From: Chrysaora quinquecirrha | Taxonomy: Eukaryota > Cnidaria > Scyphozoa > Semaeostomeae > Pelagiidae | NCBI GenBank assembly: GCA_014526335.1 | Contig: JACTAT010000046.1 | Span: 169,505-233,504 of the forward strand | Direction of reading: 5' to 3' | Length of the DNA stretch: 64,000 nt | Shown: positions 1 to 13,577 of the stretch, in pieces | Layout: the number at the start of each line of letters is the position of its first letter | How positions within the stretch are numbered: position 1 is the stretch's first letter | Program-made: the position numbers and the translations under genes | Notes under the pieces: model-generated | Seen by the model: the letters and a program-made list of their open reading frames with translations, nothing else | The model's database searches: none | Told to the model about the DNA's origin: nothing

Positions 1-20
1 CAAAATGACTTAAGCTAATA

Positions 21-315
21 CACTCATATTTTTTATAAGAAACTATGCTCTTAGCCATGTGGTTGGGTTTCTTAACTCTTGGCACAATTGGTATAGTAAA
101 AGTTTCTTAGAGAGTTTCTCAACTTAGAAATCCAAAATTCACAAGTTTCATGATCATTTCAAAAACTTGTTTAATTTGAAGGATCATGTTCTTAGCAGTC
201 CAAATATGGACATTTTCCGGAATTTACTCTAAGTATGACAGTTTTGGGGGATTACTTTTACGCAAGCACATCCAGTAAAATAGAATGCTGAATCTAAAAG
301 TGGAAATAGTTTCTT
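21..315. mobile_element. MITE, TATAAGAAA type, one end missing
   Basis: Starts TACACTCAT with an inward TATAAGAAAC, and repeats TTTCTTA through the interior. It is homologous to 45213-45507, including GACATTTTCCGGAATT. The right terminal repeat is not seen. Confidence 0.55.
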
Positions 316-465
316 AGCATTTTGTGTTACTTCTTAGCCCATATAAATCTTGGAACAAAATCCTCATCAGGATTTTCTTTAATTCCTGTTGACAAAAAGC
401 GAAAAAATATAGAGATAAAAAAACTTTAAAATAAAAACTATTCGCCGTTAATTTAGTTGGAATTC

Positions 466-830
466 TCACTTGGACCCTTCAGTTAATTCTATCGGTCACC
501 CCACTATATCCCATGAGCTGATTGGTGTTCAAAAGACAATACTAATCAAGCTTCAACTTTCTGATTGGTGCATTCCGATCAGGATCTGGCTTTTATACCA
601 CTTAATAACTACAATGAGCAGCGGAAACATCAACACCAAAAGGCTGGTTCTGTTTCTGTGCAAGCAGAAAAAGTTCGTTTCTCACTTGGACTCTTCAATT
701 AATTTCATTGGTCTTCCCCCAGTATCCTGCAAGCTGATTGGTGTTCAAAGCACAATACATACCCAGCTTCAATTTCTTGATTGGTACATTTCGAACAGGA
801 TCTGACTTTATATACAACCTAAGACAATTG
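466..830. repeat. dispersed GATTGGTGTTCAAA repeat, two tandem copies
   Basis: 466-590 and 680-805 share CACTTGGACYCTTCARTTAA, GCTGATTGGTGTTCAAA and TGATTGGTRCATTTCG. Relatives occur at 35205-35335 (plus), 41320-41460 (plus) and 6885-6975 (inverted). Confidence 0.65.
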
Positions 831-1069
831 TTTCGGTCTGTTTCTGATGATAATACTCCGGGAAGTGTCAGACGAAAAAAAACCTTTAAGGATGCCCTAT
901 GATGCTTCCACTTTTTCAGCAATTTTGAAGTTTGGTACGGCTCAAAGACTATACATGACTTCAGGGTATTTTTAAAGGTTTTTTTTACTCGTGGAGAAAA
1001 ATCAAGCAAAGGGCCTCGGCTCCTTATGTAATGACACACATCTCGATACTCAGGATGCTTGCTTCACTG

Positions 1070-1345
1070 AAGGTGCCTAAAGCTATGGCTAAACTAGAAG
1101 ACATGTCGCGCGCTACACTGTATTCGGCGTGTCTCCCAGTGTGGCTAAGGGTGGCTAAACGGCGACAAGAAATGTTTCTGTTGTCTCCCAGAAACTTTTG
1201 CGTTTCTCCTGCTACAAATTTTGTCGCGCGCTACAAAGTTTCCCAGGTGGCTAAACTGGGAGACACCGAAGGGACATCAATGTCGCGGGGCACATCAATA
1301 TCGCGCGCGACATGTCTCCTAGTATAGCCAGGCCTTAACCAAACT
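1070..1345. mobile_element. MITE, GACATGTCGCGCG type, copy 1
   Basis: Inverted ends around GGCTAAACTAGAAGACATG and its complement. The interior repeats the core (CTGTCTCCC, GGTGGCTAAACTGGGAGAC, TCGCGCGC) at least five times. Confidence 0.65.
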
Positions 1346-1404
1346 CCAGTGTAAACAATGTATCGGGATGCCAAGATTAAGAAAAAATTGCGATACAAGA
1401 CCAA

Positions 1405-1855
1405 ATCTCGGGGGGGGGGGGAAACTTAACAGTTTTTGGGGTACGGGGACGTGCCATTATTAAGGGGTACTTTTTTTCTGAAGAGTGTGGAATCATCGAC
1501 ATCGTTTTTAGAAGTATGTGCGGAATTATGGGTACCATTCGAGGAAACATGCAGAATAATGGGTATTTATCTGGAGAAATTTTGCAGCATTAAGCTTAGC
1601 ATTTACAAAATGTGCAGTCCGACCTGTTAACTCTTTGGACTACCTTTAAACATGAATTGCTTTTCATCAGATGATTTTGTTATCTGAAAATGTTCTTTGC
1701 CGTGCGGAATATTGGGCATAACATTCATCATGATTGCAGAATTATGGGTCTCAATCTTTATCAGGTTTGCGGAATTATGGGTCCAAATTTTCAGACGTGG
1801 GCGGAATTATGGGTCCAAATATTGGACTGAAATGGCACGTCCCCGTCCAAAACTA
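1405..1855. mobile_element. MITE, CTCGGGGG / GGGACGTGCC type
   Basis: The left end CTCGGGGGG and GGGGACGTGCCATT are mirrored on the right by AATGGCACGTCCCCGTCC and CCCCCGAG. The interior repeats GCGGAATTATGGGT at least four times. Confidence 0.55.
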
Positions 1856-2227
1856 GCCTTAGATAGCCCCCGAGGGCCAAATTGAAAACGTAAATCATTA
1901 TTATTAACCAATACGCACAAATCTAGGGGTTCGGGTCATGTATCCCAGGAAAATGTTCAAAAGGACGTTGCCAGAATCGATCTGGTAGCCATTTCAGACA
2001 TTATTACTCAGAAATATTACCTCCTTCCATCAAGTTTTGCCAATGATTGGTTGAGCGATCGGACGGAGAGAAAATTTGTTTCATCAGCGAATAGTTGAGG
2101 GGGCCCTTTTTGACGAGGGCTACTGGGGCAAAAGCATTATTTTTTCATAGTGGTGGGGCAGAACTGCGGGCCTACGGGGAAATTGCCCTATCACATAGTA
2201 CATTAAAAAACTCCCTGCAGTACTTAC

Positions 2228-5200
2228 TGTTATATAATATGATGATATGAAGTGCATTCAATAGCTGTCGCTTGTACTCGTGGATTCGCTTCACTTGGAC
2301 ATCAAAAATCGAGTCAACATTCACATCAATGTTATAATGTTCTTTGATGTAAGCAGCGAATCTGATTTTATTTTCCTAATGAGAAAAAAGAAGGACTTCA
2401 AAAAACCAGTTTTTAAAAAAGAAATTCTGCTAAGTTGATACGCGAATATTGCATGGGTCTTAGTTATTCGCGGACATAGATGTAGCATTTTGATTCAACG
2501 GACACCTCAAGGATGTAACGGACACCTCTGGGACTAAAATAATTGTCCGTTGAGTCGAGGTGTCCGTTGTATCGAGGTGTCCGTTGTCCGTTAATGGAGA
2601 TTTCACCGAAGACATTAACTTTTGGGGATGTGAATCACTTGATGACAAATTTGTAGCCATACAGACAGAAATAAAAGAGAAATAAAATTGTCATATTTCG
2701 GGCCGCAAAAGGTAGAAATTCCTTGATAAATATTGGGGGGACTTTCTATTGTTATTTAGACACAAGAATCAAATGTTCAGTTGGGGGGGGGGCGACTTGC
2801 TCCTAACCCGGGTCTGAAAGTCGAAAAGAAGGCAAACCTGGGAAGGAACATTATTAATAATTTAAACTAGCAACTCTTTCAGATTTATAGAAGTATACTT
2901 GGTTTCTTGTTTTGTATTATCTGTATACAAAATTATAATTATAAAATTTATCTTTGAACATTTTGAGTTGATACTCGATATTTTAATGACAATTACAAAT
3001 TCAAAATTCAATTCAGTAAGAAATGCATGCACATGTGCAAATGCAATAGATAGGGTTTATGATTTAGGAGAAAAGTATACAAAATCACTGCATAAATCAT
3101 ACCTGTTTTACTCTCATAACCTCCTTCATGAATTTAGGCTGTTCACATAATACTTTGAGTTTGCTTAGCTCGTCCAAATTAGTTATCCAATCCTCATCAA
3201 TTTTCTACGATTAAATGACGAAAAGACTTTTAGCCATCTACACGGATACGTTTTGAAATACACTCTTTTTTTTATAAGAACAATTTTATAAGAACACGAG
3301 CCTGGATTTTGCCCATATTTTAAGAACAAATTAAGAACAAGCTGAGGCTGGCATTTTCAAAAGCCCTAAGAATATCAACTAAATATGTAAGCAAGACAGT
3401 CAGACTGAACGTAAAAAGCTAGCAAACGAAGAAATAGACAATAATGCTGCATTTTCACACAAGCCTAGTACCACCCCAGACATTCATTGAAAAATATAGA
3501 TATCTAAGTAACCAAGGAATTAAGAACAGATTAAGAACATTTCAGGCTCAAAAACGGCAAAAATTTAAGAACAGCCAGCCTCGATCAAAATTTCCTGGTT
3601 CTTATAAAAAAAGAGTGTACACTCTTTTTTAAAACAACTAGAGGGTTTTTCTCGATGTTCTTATTTTTTTAATAATTTGAGGTTCGAGTATTCTTAATGG
3701 TGTTCTTATTTCAACATTGATTTTCCACAACAAAAAAGTTGTTTCTAAGAACAATATAAATTACAGTTTGGCATATCTTCTACAGACATTTATTTAGTAA
3801 TTGCGTAGTTTTGTTTTGTCAACATGATATGAAATTTCTAAAAACACATTTTCTTGGTTCTTATTTTTCAACTGAGGCTGGACATGGTCTTACGTTGTTC
3901 TTATTTTTTTTGGCAAATCGAGCCTCGATGTTCTTATAAAGTGTGTTATTATAAAAAGAGTGTACACGCTTTTTTTATAAAGAGCCACTTTGTAAGGAAC
4001 CTGCATGTAGAAGGCCCGAAAATTTAAAGAACTTATACTACTAAAGAGAAAATCATTAAGGGACTTTTCAATGTTGAATGCTTTTATCACAGCAAATAAT
4101 CAAGAATTAGAAAGCCGGTTCAATTCATTTGCAGTCGACAACCACATAAATTGTACGTTAAGCATGTATCAAATGTTTCCTTGAGTAGTCTCGAGCTTTG
4201 CTCACATGCAAGTGTTTCTCTATTATTGTTATGACCACTGTGTGTGCAGTTAAAATTAAGGAACTATTAAGGAACTTTTTTAAGTACGAGTGCCCCAAAA
4301 GAGGTAAAAAAATAAGGAACTTGAAGAACTAGGGCTTGAGGTAGGTTCCTTACAAAAAAAGCGTGTAGTCCATTGCCTTGTTGTCGGTGCGACAAATCTT
4401 ACTGTATATTTCTTATTTTACTTGTATTATCTTTTACATAAAATACTCCCGTACCTCACAAATGATTTCTGAAAGGCGAGGGTTGCAAAGCAGGAGCCAT
4501 CTTCTTGGTGTGATTCCATTTGTTTTATTCTGAAATCTGTCTGGATACATCTCGTAGAAATTCTTGAAACTATAAAGCAAAACTCACATTTAGCAACGAA
4601 ACATGGTTAATGTCTTCCAAAAGCAATCTGCATTGAAATAAAATCCTCCAAAAATAAAATCTAAAAAAGCTGGGACATTAAGGATTTATACAAAATTATC
4701 GCATGTAAGACGCATACCCCCTCCCCCACGACTCAATGTTGGCGAAATATACCTTTTCGACGAAAGGCCGCCGAGATAGAAATTGTTCAAAACTGCAAGA
4801 GAACGAGTGCTACAATCGTACATAGCATCCAAAACTTAGTCTTGGAGCATAATTTCACTGTTCTCACACTTTTATTATTGATTTTATGAGCAAGCAAAGT
4901 TCCCGATTCTATAAGGGCTTTGACCCTGAAAATTCACAGGGGGTGAAACTTTTTCCCCTTACTGGTTTGAGCTTTTATAAAATCTTAAACTTTGAACGCT
5001 CACAAAATCACGGAAACTGAACAGGGTTTATCCTCATTGAGGTTCCCAATCAATAGAGGCTGCTGAAGAAACAACTTACACCGAGTCTTTTAATATTTCA
5101 GAATGTATTTTGGCAACTCCATTGATAGTATGTGATGAAACAATACAGAGATGCGCCATGTTAATTCTCTTTTCTGGGTGTTCTTCAACAATCGACATTT

Positions 5201-5525
5201 CACGAAGTTTGTCCATGTCACCTGGCCACATCTCACCGACTTTCTGAAACAAACAACAAAGGATAAAAAGTCAAACAGGCAGCAATCAACTAACTAACTA
5301 TCTTCATTAAATGACTACGAACTAATGAACTAACTTGCTTACTTATGTACTAACTAACAAAGTAAATAACTTACTAACCAATGAACTAACCAACTAACTA
5401 ACTAACTAACTAACTAAGAAAATAACTAACTAACTAACTAACTAACTAAAAAATGAATAACTAACCAACTAACTACCTAACTACCTAAATACGTAACAAA
5501 CTAACTACCTAACTAACTAAGTAAA

Positions 5526-5582
<57 letters not shown>

Positions 5583-5641
5583 TACTAACTATCTTACCAA
5601 CTAATTGATTAACTAGCTAACTAGCTACCAAACTAACTAAC

Positions 5642-5688
<47 letters not shown>

Positions 5689-5832
5689 AGTGCTAACTAA
5701 CTAACCAACTAACTTACTAACTAACAAACAACTAACCAACTAACTAACAAACTAAATATAACTAAATATAACTAACTAACAAACTAACTAACTAACTACC
5801 TGACTAACTAACTAACTAAATATAACTAAATA

Positions 5833-5869
<37 letters not shown>

Positions 5870-5896
5870 GACCAACTAGTTAATTAACTATTTAAC

Positions 5897-5933
<37 letters not shown>

Positions 5934-8900
5934 GACTGACTGACTGATTGACTGACTGACTGACTGACTGACTGACTGACTGACTGACTGACTGACTGAC
6001 TGACTGAATGACTGACTGACTGATTGACTGAATGACTGACTAAAAGACTTACTAACTAACCAACTAACTAACCAACCAAATAACCAACTAACTAACTTAT
6101 AGATCACTTCGACATGACGTCAGACAGCATTAAAAATTTTCGAACTAACATGATATCGAGTTTTCGATATGAAAATCTTATAAAGCAGCAAAAACTTAGT
6201 TCAGGTACAAAGTTTCACTGTCATGGGGCTTGTGTTCTTAATTTTATGAGCATTCAAAGGTCCCGATTTCATAAAGGATTTGACCGCAAAAATGAACTTG
6301 GTGAAACTTTTTACCCCACACGGTCAAAGCCCTTATAATATCGTGAACTCTGAACGCTCGAAAAAACGATTATACAAGCGCTGAGATAGAAAACTTTGCA
6401 CCTAGGCTAATTTTTGGGTGCTTTATTACGATTTTCGCATCGAAAAATTGATATCTTGCGATTTCGAAAATTTTTTTCTACCGAAATGATCTATAATCTA
6501 CCAAGCTAACTTTCAATTTATCTCAAAAATTCTCTGATTTCTTCATAACAATATAGACTTATTTAAAAATTTGGAATAGTTACCTTTAAGTGAAGGCTGT
6601 TGATTGCATAAATAATCATAAGATGACGTGGAAGAACTTTATCAAGCAGCGAGGTTGACCATCTTTCCAATGCTTCGGGAAGCACTGTATGGTTTGTATA
6701 AGCAAAGGTACGAAAGCATATGTCCCAGGCCTGTAAGAAATTAAAAAATATATAAAATTAATCAGTAGGAAAATCTGAAGAGTAAGAAAACGAATTCTGT
6801 CTGCTTAAAAATATTTCCGTCTGAGACTCCTCAGAGTATAAACGCCAGGAGCTGGCCCAAACAATTGACAATCCAGATGAGGATCGAAATCAATCAGAAT
6901 GCGACGGTTCGTTGGTATGTGTTTTGAACACCAATCGGCTTATGGATTACAGGTAGATGAACAATAGAATTAGTTGAAGACAAATGAAAAGATGGAGGAT
7001 CTTGGATTCAAAAACGAAAACAAGGGGGATCTTAGTTTCAACAAGTGATCACCGGAAAACTGCGCGTCTTCTCGAGAAACACATATTGGTAATTAGAACA
7101 TGATACCCAAAACACGTTGAAGTTTTTGTCATCACCCTAATTCATCTATCGTAGCTTTGGTTTGATGCAAGCAGCTACAAAAGACGGGGGGGGGGTGTAA
7201 GAAAATGTAATGGACTATTGTAAACATGGAATTTTTCCCGATTCTATTCATGCTCCCAAACGTTATGAAAGAATAGCCGATGAAAACATCTCCTTCAATT
7301 ATTTTATTGCTTATGTTTGAGTGTAATACAGCATTACCCCACCACTGACAAACTCATTATTGTAAAACTAGGCTGCTTGGTTTCTTATGAGTATAAATAT
7401 TATATATGTCAAATGGGCATATATTATGCCATCTGACAGGCTGCAGTTTCTCATAAGTCAGTTCCTTGGTGGCGGGTAATACTGTATTAACTGCTGTATT
7501 ACTGTATGCTTGGTATTAACAAAATGGAAATATGCTACCGCTTGCAACAGCCAACAGTGGCCGATGGATTATGAAGCATTTGGCGATGGGCCGTTGAGAG
7601 GTGGCAGCCTAAATTAAAAGAAATAAGATCTACCGCAAATTAATACAAATGTTTAAAATTGATAGCTGTATAGTATTAAAGCAACGTTTCATTTACCTTG
7701 TCCCATGGAATCTTTTCGATGTCAACAAATATTCTCATGAGTTCTGGAATAGCAAGTGCTGGATGTGTGTCATTGAGTTGAATAGCAACCTTTATAAAGA
7801 AGAAAAAAGATTAATAGAGTTCGACGTCATCTATAACGAATCAAGGGTTGATATTTCCATAGTCAATGGTAAGATCTGTAACCGGTTAATACAATGAGGG
7901 CGAAACTGCAATTGTTGTTGCTCTAGTTGTTGTTGTTGTTACTTTATTTTGAGTAGGCTGTTATTTCTAGCTTCAGCTAATTTAGGCCTACTATGCATGC
8001 CGCATCCAGGCATGGGACCCCTAATTTAACGTCCCTTCCGAAGGACGGCAGAGTGAGCTGTTTAGTCATCCATCTGGAAAGTCACCCATCCAGATGCTGA
8101 CCTCACATGAACAAGCTTAACTTTAGCAGTCTAGCAAGAACTGGCTGAGAAGCTTGGTCACTCACTCCACGGTAGAACTCTTCCTCATCCCCAGGCCCCA
8201 AATGTTGTTCCTCGAATTTTACGTTAAGCCGGGTTTTTAAAGACGGGAAATTACCTTATCCGGGAATTGTTCAAAAGACTTCCTGGTGACGTTGCCAGCA
8301 TACTCAGCATGTTGATACCTTCGAATGATGTCATGAAGGGTAGCAGCAACCATCAAGTATTCTTGCTTCAATCTCAATTCTTTGCCTTCAAAAAACTGTT
8401 CAACATATACAATTAGAAAAAAAGTTTAATCTAATGGAAAGACCCTGAGAATTCATTGGCTGTGAGTTAATTATATACAAGAAAACTAGCTCGGGGTTTA
8501 GCAGTAGACGCTTTTAAATTCTTGGCCCTAGTTTTGCAGCAATACTTTCCTATAACTCTCACAACAGATCTTTTCAAAAAGAGGTCTGAGTCGGCACGAC
8601 ATCGTTCTAATGACGGCGGACATTTGGAGTAAGGGAATAATCTCTGCGTGCAACGACCGGGAGCGCGGTCGCTTCAGGAGAGGTAATGCAGCAAATTTTT
8701 CTTCAAATTCACGAATAATGAGCGAAAAAGAGAGAAAAGGAATCTGCGGCAATAAATGTCGAAAATATCTGCAGAAACTCGGGAAACAAGATGCAAGTTA
8801 CTCAAAGCAGCTCCTCGGGTCTCTAATGAGCAGGGGCCCTTAGTGGTACGCCCTAAAGTAACCACCGTTGGCTATGCCACTGCATATAAGCCGAAGTCTC

Positions 8901-11900
8901 ATTTAAAATAAGGGTATAGTGATACCCCTCTTTTTATGTACCTATGACGGCATCACGGAAAGAGAAACAAGAAACAAATACGAAATAAAAAAATTTGAAA
9001 AGAAATCTTACATTATCATTTGGATATAAGACTCTTGTTATATTTTCTGCTTTGTTGCGCTTCAGGACAGCTTTGATATAATCACCTCCCATAACTAGAA
9101 AAATAAACAAACTGTTTGACTAATTCATAAAAACTTAATTCAAAATAGCAAGTTCTATACTCCGCCAGAATAATTACTGGCAGTCCCGATGACGCCTCAA
9201 GCAGACCTCCAATAGAAAGGCTAGGATTGAGGACTATAATAGCCTGCGCACAGCCTCAAAACTTTCCTCAGGTCAAATCTAATTGATTTTATCAACGATG
9301 AATCTGGTCAGATCTTTTCACGAGAAACCTGTATCTTTCGTACCCTTGGTAACAGAGCCACTGCAGGGTCCATAAAAGTATTCAACCTTCCTCCAGACAA
9401 AAATACCCCTAGCTTAAAACCTTCCTCACTCAATATGAAGGTAGAACGTTTTTGTTCATGAATGTTTGTTCAACCCAAACTATGTGCTGCTTGCTCAATA
9501 CCGAATACATCTTCTCTTCTCTCATCTGTCATTCTGATGTCATGAAACTAAACTTGAAATCTTCATAGCCCAATATGAAAACCGGTTGTAGTGATGCAGC
9601 AAAGCAATCCTTCCAGCCGAACGAAATAAGCCTCTGCAACTATATTGAACGGACTGGAGAATATGTTTTAGGCAAAGATTTTGATAAATGCATGGACTAG
9701 AATAAGGACCAGAATAAAACAGGAGAACATTTTCTACGATTAAAAAGCTGGTTTAAAGTCTTTTCTCAAAACGCGCGGCCGGGCATCTCAAACGTGCGGC
9801 CGCGTGTCTTGAAGTTGTGTGTCAAAACACGCGGCTGCGAGTTTAAAAGACGCGGCAGCGCCTCAAGAAACGCGGCCGTTAGTCTTGCCGCCAGTCTTAA
9901 CTTTGAGAGGTTACGAAGTTAAGTTGTCCAAATCAGCCACTCGAAGTATCGACGTGACGAGACGAAGTATCGAGATGATGAGTCGAAGTATCGACGTGAC
10001 GAATTATCGAGACGAGGAGTCGAAATATCGACGTGACGAGACACTGTTTGGCCAAAATGAACGTTCTTCTGCAGGGTGAAGTAGTTGTCAATTTTTTCGA
10101 GTGTGATTTTATAATCTTGCCTTGAGCTTGATCTTCTGCCACAGGCAATGTGTCGAAGATATCCTGGGTGGCTGCACTAGCTTCATACAATAACAAGGCT
10201 CGCTTTTGGCCTTTATCTTTGACATTTCCATTGGGTCCAAAGTTGGCTTATACGGACGGATGATCAGAAACAGGATCAAATGGTTGAAGAGGGACGATAT
10301 CTATTCTTGAAGCTTTTGCCATTTGAGAAGACTAATATTTCAAGTCTAAGTTGCTAAGATTTTCATAGAATTTCTCACTCAGAATGACGGGGTTTTCTAG
10401 ATTTTCCTCGAAACTGCTAGAGCCTTGGCAAAATGTACTAAACATGTTCCGGTCCAACATTATTCAGTTAGGAGTGTTCAGTATGTTTGGCTTGGCCCTC
10501 TCATGTTAAGACTTATTCAGGGCTGTTTGGAGTTGTTCATTGTATTGTTAAACAACAGAAATATAGGATAGCATAAAAGATTGGACCAAAGATTGCATAG
10601 CAGATATGAGGATAACAAATTGGGCCAAGTGCTCCTGGGTGAATCAGTGTAGATCTATAACAAGTTTTGGGTCGATCCATTCCCATACCAATCCCTTATT
10701 CCCTTATCTCCTCATGTAAAGAAAGTCTATGGGGATGCTTATTCAAACAAGGTTCTTATGCTATAACTGCAGTCAAGGGGGGGGGGGAGCTTCTTGGCAA
10801 AATTTGGGTAGGGGTCTGCCACAGGCATATTCAAAATGGTACTGTTGGCTAGACTGATTTCATGAGAAAATGGCATCCCTACCTAGACCAGTTTCTACCA
10901 AATTTGCTAGACAAATACGTTCTAAATTGTTATTCTTAAGTCAGAAAATTTAAAAGCCAACTTATTCCTTTTACCAGTTTCTTTTAATAATGGTTACGAT
11001 GGAATTTCTACTTCCCAAGGCTATCAAAGACGTAAGCATTGCCGCTCCATTGTCAAATATGATACCCTTTGCCAGACCAAAATTGCCAAAAAGTATGCCC
11101 TTGTCTAGACTAGAAGTCTGAAAAAGTATACCGCCCAGCGCGGCACATCCCCAGGTACTTTTAGTATGGAAGAAACCCCACCCCCGTGGCTCCAGTTGCC
11201 TACCTGTTCTCCATGGATAATCTTTTGCTCAAATATCCCATAGTCATATCTTAACCCATAGCCATGTGCAGCAATACCAAGTGTTGCCAATGAATCCATA
11301 AAACATGCAGCTAATCGCCCAAGACCTCCATTGCCAAGACCTGCATCCATTTCTTGATCTTGAAGCTCTTGAAGATCAAGACCCAACTGGAGAAAGGAGA
11401 GAAAAATAATCAGCTTATTTATCACATGCAAGGGTCCTTATACCTATAAAGACTCAAGTACGAAGAACTATGACAACTAATTCTTTTGGGATACAAAGGC
11501 ATAAAATCAATTTTAATAGAAAACTGTATATAACTTTAAACTAAGACAAGTATTGTCTACTGGGACACTTACAAGACTTTGCAAGCAGTTGGATCTTGCT
11601 TTTCTCACAAGGTATGCCTTTCTCCCAAGAAGGGGGGGTATTTAATCTATTTTGGGCACAGGGGATGTCCCACCCAAAAGGGCATCATTTTCACAACTTT
11701 GGTATAAACATGGGTCTTAATTTTCTGAAAATTAGTATAAACATAGAGGTATCGATTTCTCGAAAATCATATCAACTCTATACAAACTGTCTTATTTTCG
11801 TTTGTTTTCACTTTTCTTGGTTTTTGTACAATTTTTTGGTATATATTTTGGGGAATTTGGTTAAAATATGGGTAGGCATTTTGTTTCTTGGACTGCACAT

Positions 11901-13577
11901 CCCTATCCAAAACTTGGTCAAGTATCCCCGTGGGGCATTTCTGTGCTTAGCACAGGGGACCAATAAATATCCAGAATTACGGAAGTCCAACTCTGGAAAT
12001 CTAAGTCTGTACCGAAATCCAAGTCTGATCCTAATTGCAAACAAAATGATCATGGAAGCAACCATCGATTATATTAAGGCAGCGAAGAGACTCGACTGAG
12101 GCGTGTTTCAGAAGTAAACAAAGCACCATCCCCTCCCCTCCCCTATCCATTATTATGCGTTATATTGTACTGTATGCTTTTTTGTTCTCGTTGTAAATTT
12201 CTCTCAAAATATGTATAACATTTGAAATGTAAGTGCTTGCCATGGTGGAAACTTTGATGACCCAGTGTCTATTTCCGCCATGATAAGCACTGTAGTTGTA
12301 TTTTCATGTGGTATGCTTTTTAATTGATATAAAAAACTAAATATCCCAGGGCCCATCTAAGTAGTGCTGTGGCGTCGTGGTGTAATCCAGCTGACTCGTG
12401 GTGTCAGAGGCTCAGTGTGGTCAGGGTTCGAGCCCAGCCACGGTAGCATCACGGCCAGGGTCGAGGTCTCGATTAGTTAACCTACTACTGAGATCCTAGC
12501 GACTGGCGCTGAAACACCATTTCACCTTCACCTTCAGTGCAATCCCAGCCCTTCTTCTCTATGTGACCAAACCTTTTTATTCCTTTTTCTATTCCCCTGG
12601 AATTACATAGACCTTGCAACTCTCCTCACTTTCATGACAAGTTTGACCTTGGTGGGAATGGAACACAAAACAATAGATTGCGAGCCAGACTAGCTCACCA
12701 TTTGGTCATTCCCACCTCTGGCCACATTCTCATCACATTCTCTTCCTGGTGATCTAACAAGAGCTTATGTGACCAAGGAACGATATCATTGTACAAATAT
12801 CTGCTGAATTTTGAATAATTTGAAGTCTAAATCATCAAGAATCAAACCTGGTCCATTGCTTCATCACAAATCTCACTGATATCAAGATTCATCATTGTAT
12901 TTGACAAACTTCTTCCAAGATAATACTCCAAAGACAAGTAGTAAACACGCTGCAAAGCAAGAAATGTACATGATGTTGAATAAGATTACTAGTGTAGAAA
13001 TTAAGCACAGTCTGAAAGAGTTGCCAACTGCTAATCAACAATTTTTTGGAACTAATTTATTGCAGTTGACCTGTCGATAAAAAGGCTCTGCTCTGGCAGG
13101 GTAATTAGTTTCTTTTCAAGGGCAGCTAGTCAGAGCAAAGTTCCAAAATGTCCTGAGTGCTTAATGAACTTGGGGGATTTCCAAAAAATCAATAAGCATC
13201 ACCCATTTATTTGTAACTGACCAGTACAGATATTAACTAGAACCACCCCCACTTCCAAAAAAATTTCAGTTTGAGTTGAACCATACATAGAAAAACATAG
13301 GATTTGAAGTCTGCTTAGGATTCTAATATACCTTTGGATCTTTTTGGTAATACAGCTGTTGAGTTCGGATCCATTTATGCACCAGATACTCCCACACAGA
13401 GTGCACCAAAGAGAGATAGAAGTCATGTTTTGTTGCCACATTTCTGTCTTTCACAACTGTAAAATGGAGATGTCTGTTGAACTTCTCCTTTATGCTTGCT
13501 ATATCCTCAACTGCTGCTATTCTTCGGACAGAAATTTGTCGTTTCTTCTGCTGGTCAGAAACGGGAGGCTCACCCAT
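2228..13577 (-). CDS. PYG: glycogen phosphorylase, 3'-truncated by window edge
   Basis: Cytosolic enzyme that releases glucose-1-phosphate from glycogen. Eleven exons, in transcript order: 13332-13577 (start ATG at 13575-13577), 12848-12949, 11204-11386, 9012-9094, 8255-8395, 7697-7789, 6584-6730, 5080-5243, 4455-4569, 3103-3204 and 2228-2375. Each is bounded by AG and GT. The translation follows the family closely: [110 protein letters not shown] and [17 protein letters not shown]. Reading phases agree at all junctions except exon 3 to exon 4. Exon 3 ends on a whole codon while exon 4 opens with two leftover bases, and about 80 expected residues are absent there. The pyridoxal-phosphate lysine region, roughly the last 240 residues, lies off the left edge. 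The start is supported by the N-terminal RQISVR motif typical of the family. Confidence 0.93.
2480..2610. repeat. GGACACCTC repeat cluster
   Basis: Five or more copies of ACGGACACCTC in both orientations, the same motif as at 41531-41812. This is probably a remnant of a small inverted-repeat element. Confidence 0.5.
3261..3617. mobile_element. MITE, TATAAGAAC type (family 1), copy 1
   Basis: 357 bp flanked by TA. Ends CACTCTTTTTTTTATAAGAA and its inverted complement. The interior repeats TAAGAAC at least seven times. It is homologous along its length to 62597-62960. Confidence 0.85.
3620..3962. mobile_element. MITE, TTCTTAT type, second in a chain of three
   Basis: 343 bp with ends CACTCTTTTTTAAAAC and TTATTATAAAAAGAGTG. 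It starts right after the TA that ends the previous element. The interior repeats GTTCTTATTTTT. Confidence 0.75.
3965..4365. mobile_element. MITE, AAGGAAC type (family 3), third in a chain of three
   Basis: 401 bp with ends CACGCTTTTTTTATAAAG and CTTACAAAAAAAGCGTG, flanked by TA on both sides. The interior repeats TAAGGAAC. It is homologous to 53777-54153 and to 34735-35150. Confidence 0.8.
5285..6095. repeat. (CTAA)n tetranucleotide array with (CTGA)n core
   Basis: About 0.8 kb of ACTAACTA repeats, changing to GACTGACT at about 5930-6045. It lies in the phosphorylase intron 5244-6583, so the transcript carries UUAG repeats. Confidence 0.95.
9095..11203. other. phosphorylase intron with no exon found where one is required
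   Basis: I looked here for the conserved block of about 80 residues that should lie between exons 3 and 4 and saw nothing like it on the minus strand. It holds the GC-rich repeats at 9765-10050 and otherwise unassigned AT-rich sequence. Confidence 0.6.
9765..10050. repeat. GC-rich short repeats (CGCGGCCG and TCGACGTGACGA)
   Basis: Two adjoining clusters in a phosphorylase intron. One is of CGCGGCCG-like units; the other is of GAAGTATCGACGTGACGA-like units. Their high CpG is unlike the surrounding DNA. Confidence 0.7.
12364..12537 (+). mobile_element. tRNA-derived SINE, family 2, copy 1
   Basis: 174 bp with a tRNA-like head (TCGTGGTGTAATCCAGC and GGGTTCGAGCCC), then GAGGTCTCGATTAGTTAACC, and a 3' end of TTCACC units. 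It is about 85 percent identical by eye to 23031-23203. It lies in the phosphorylase intron between 11387 and 12847. Confidence 0.7.

Noticed and set aside
470..805. 111-codon frame
   Set aside because: It spans two copies of a dispersed non-coding repeat, so the open frame is incidental.
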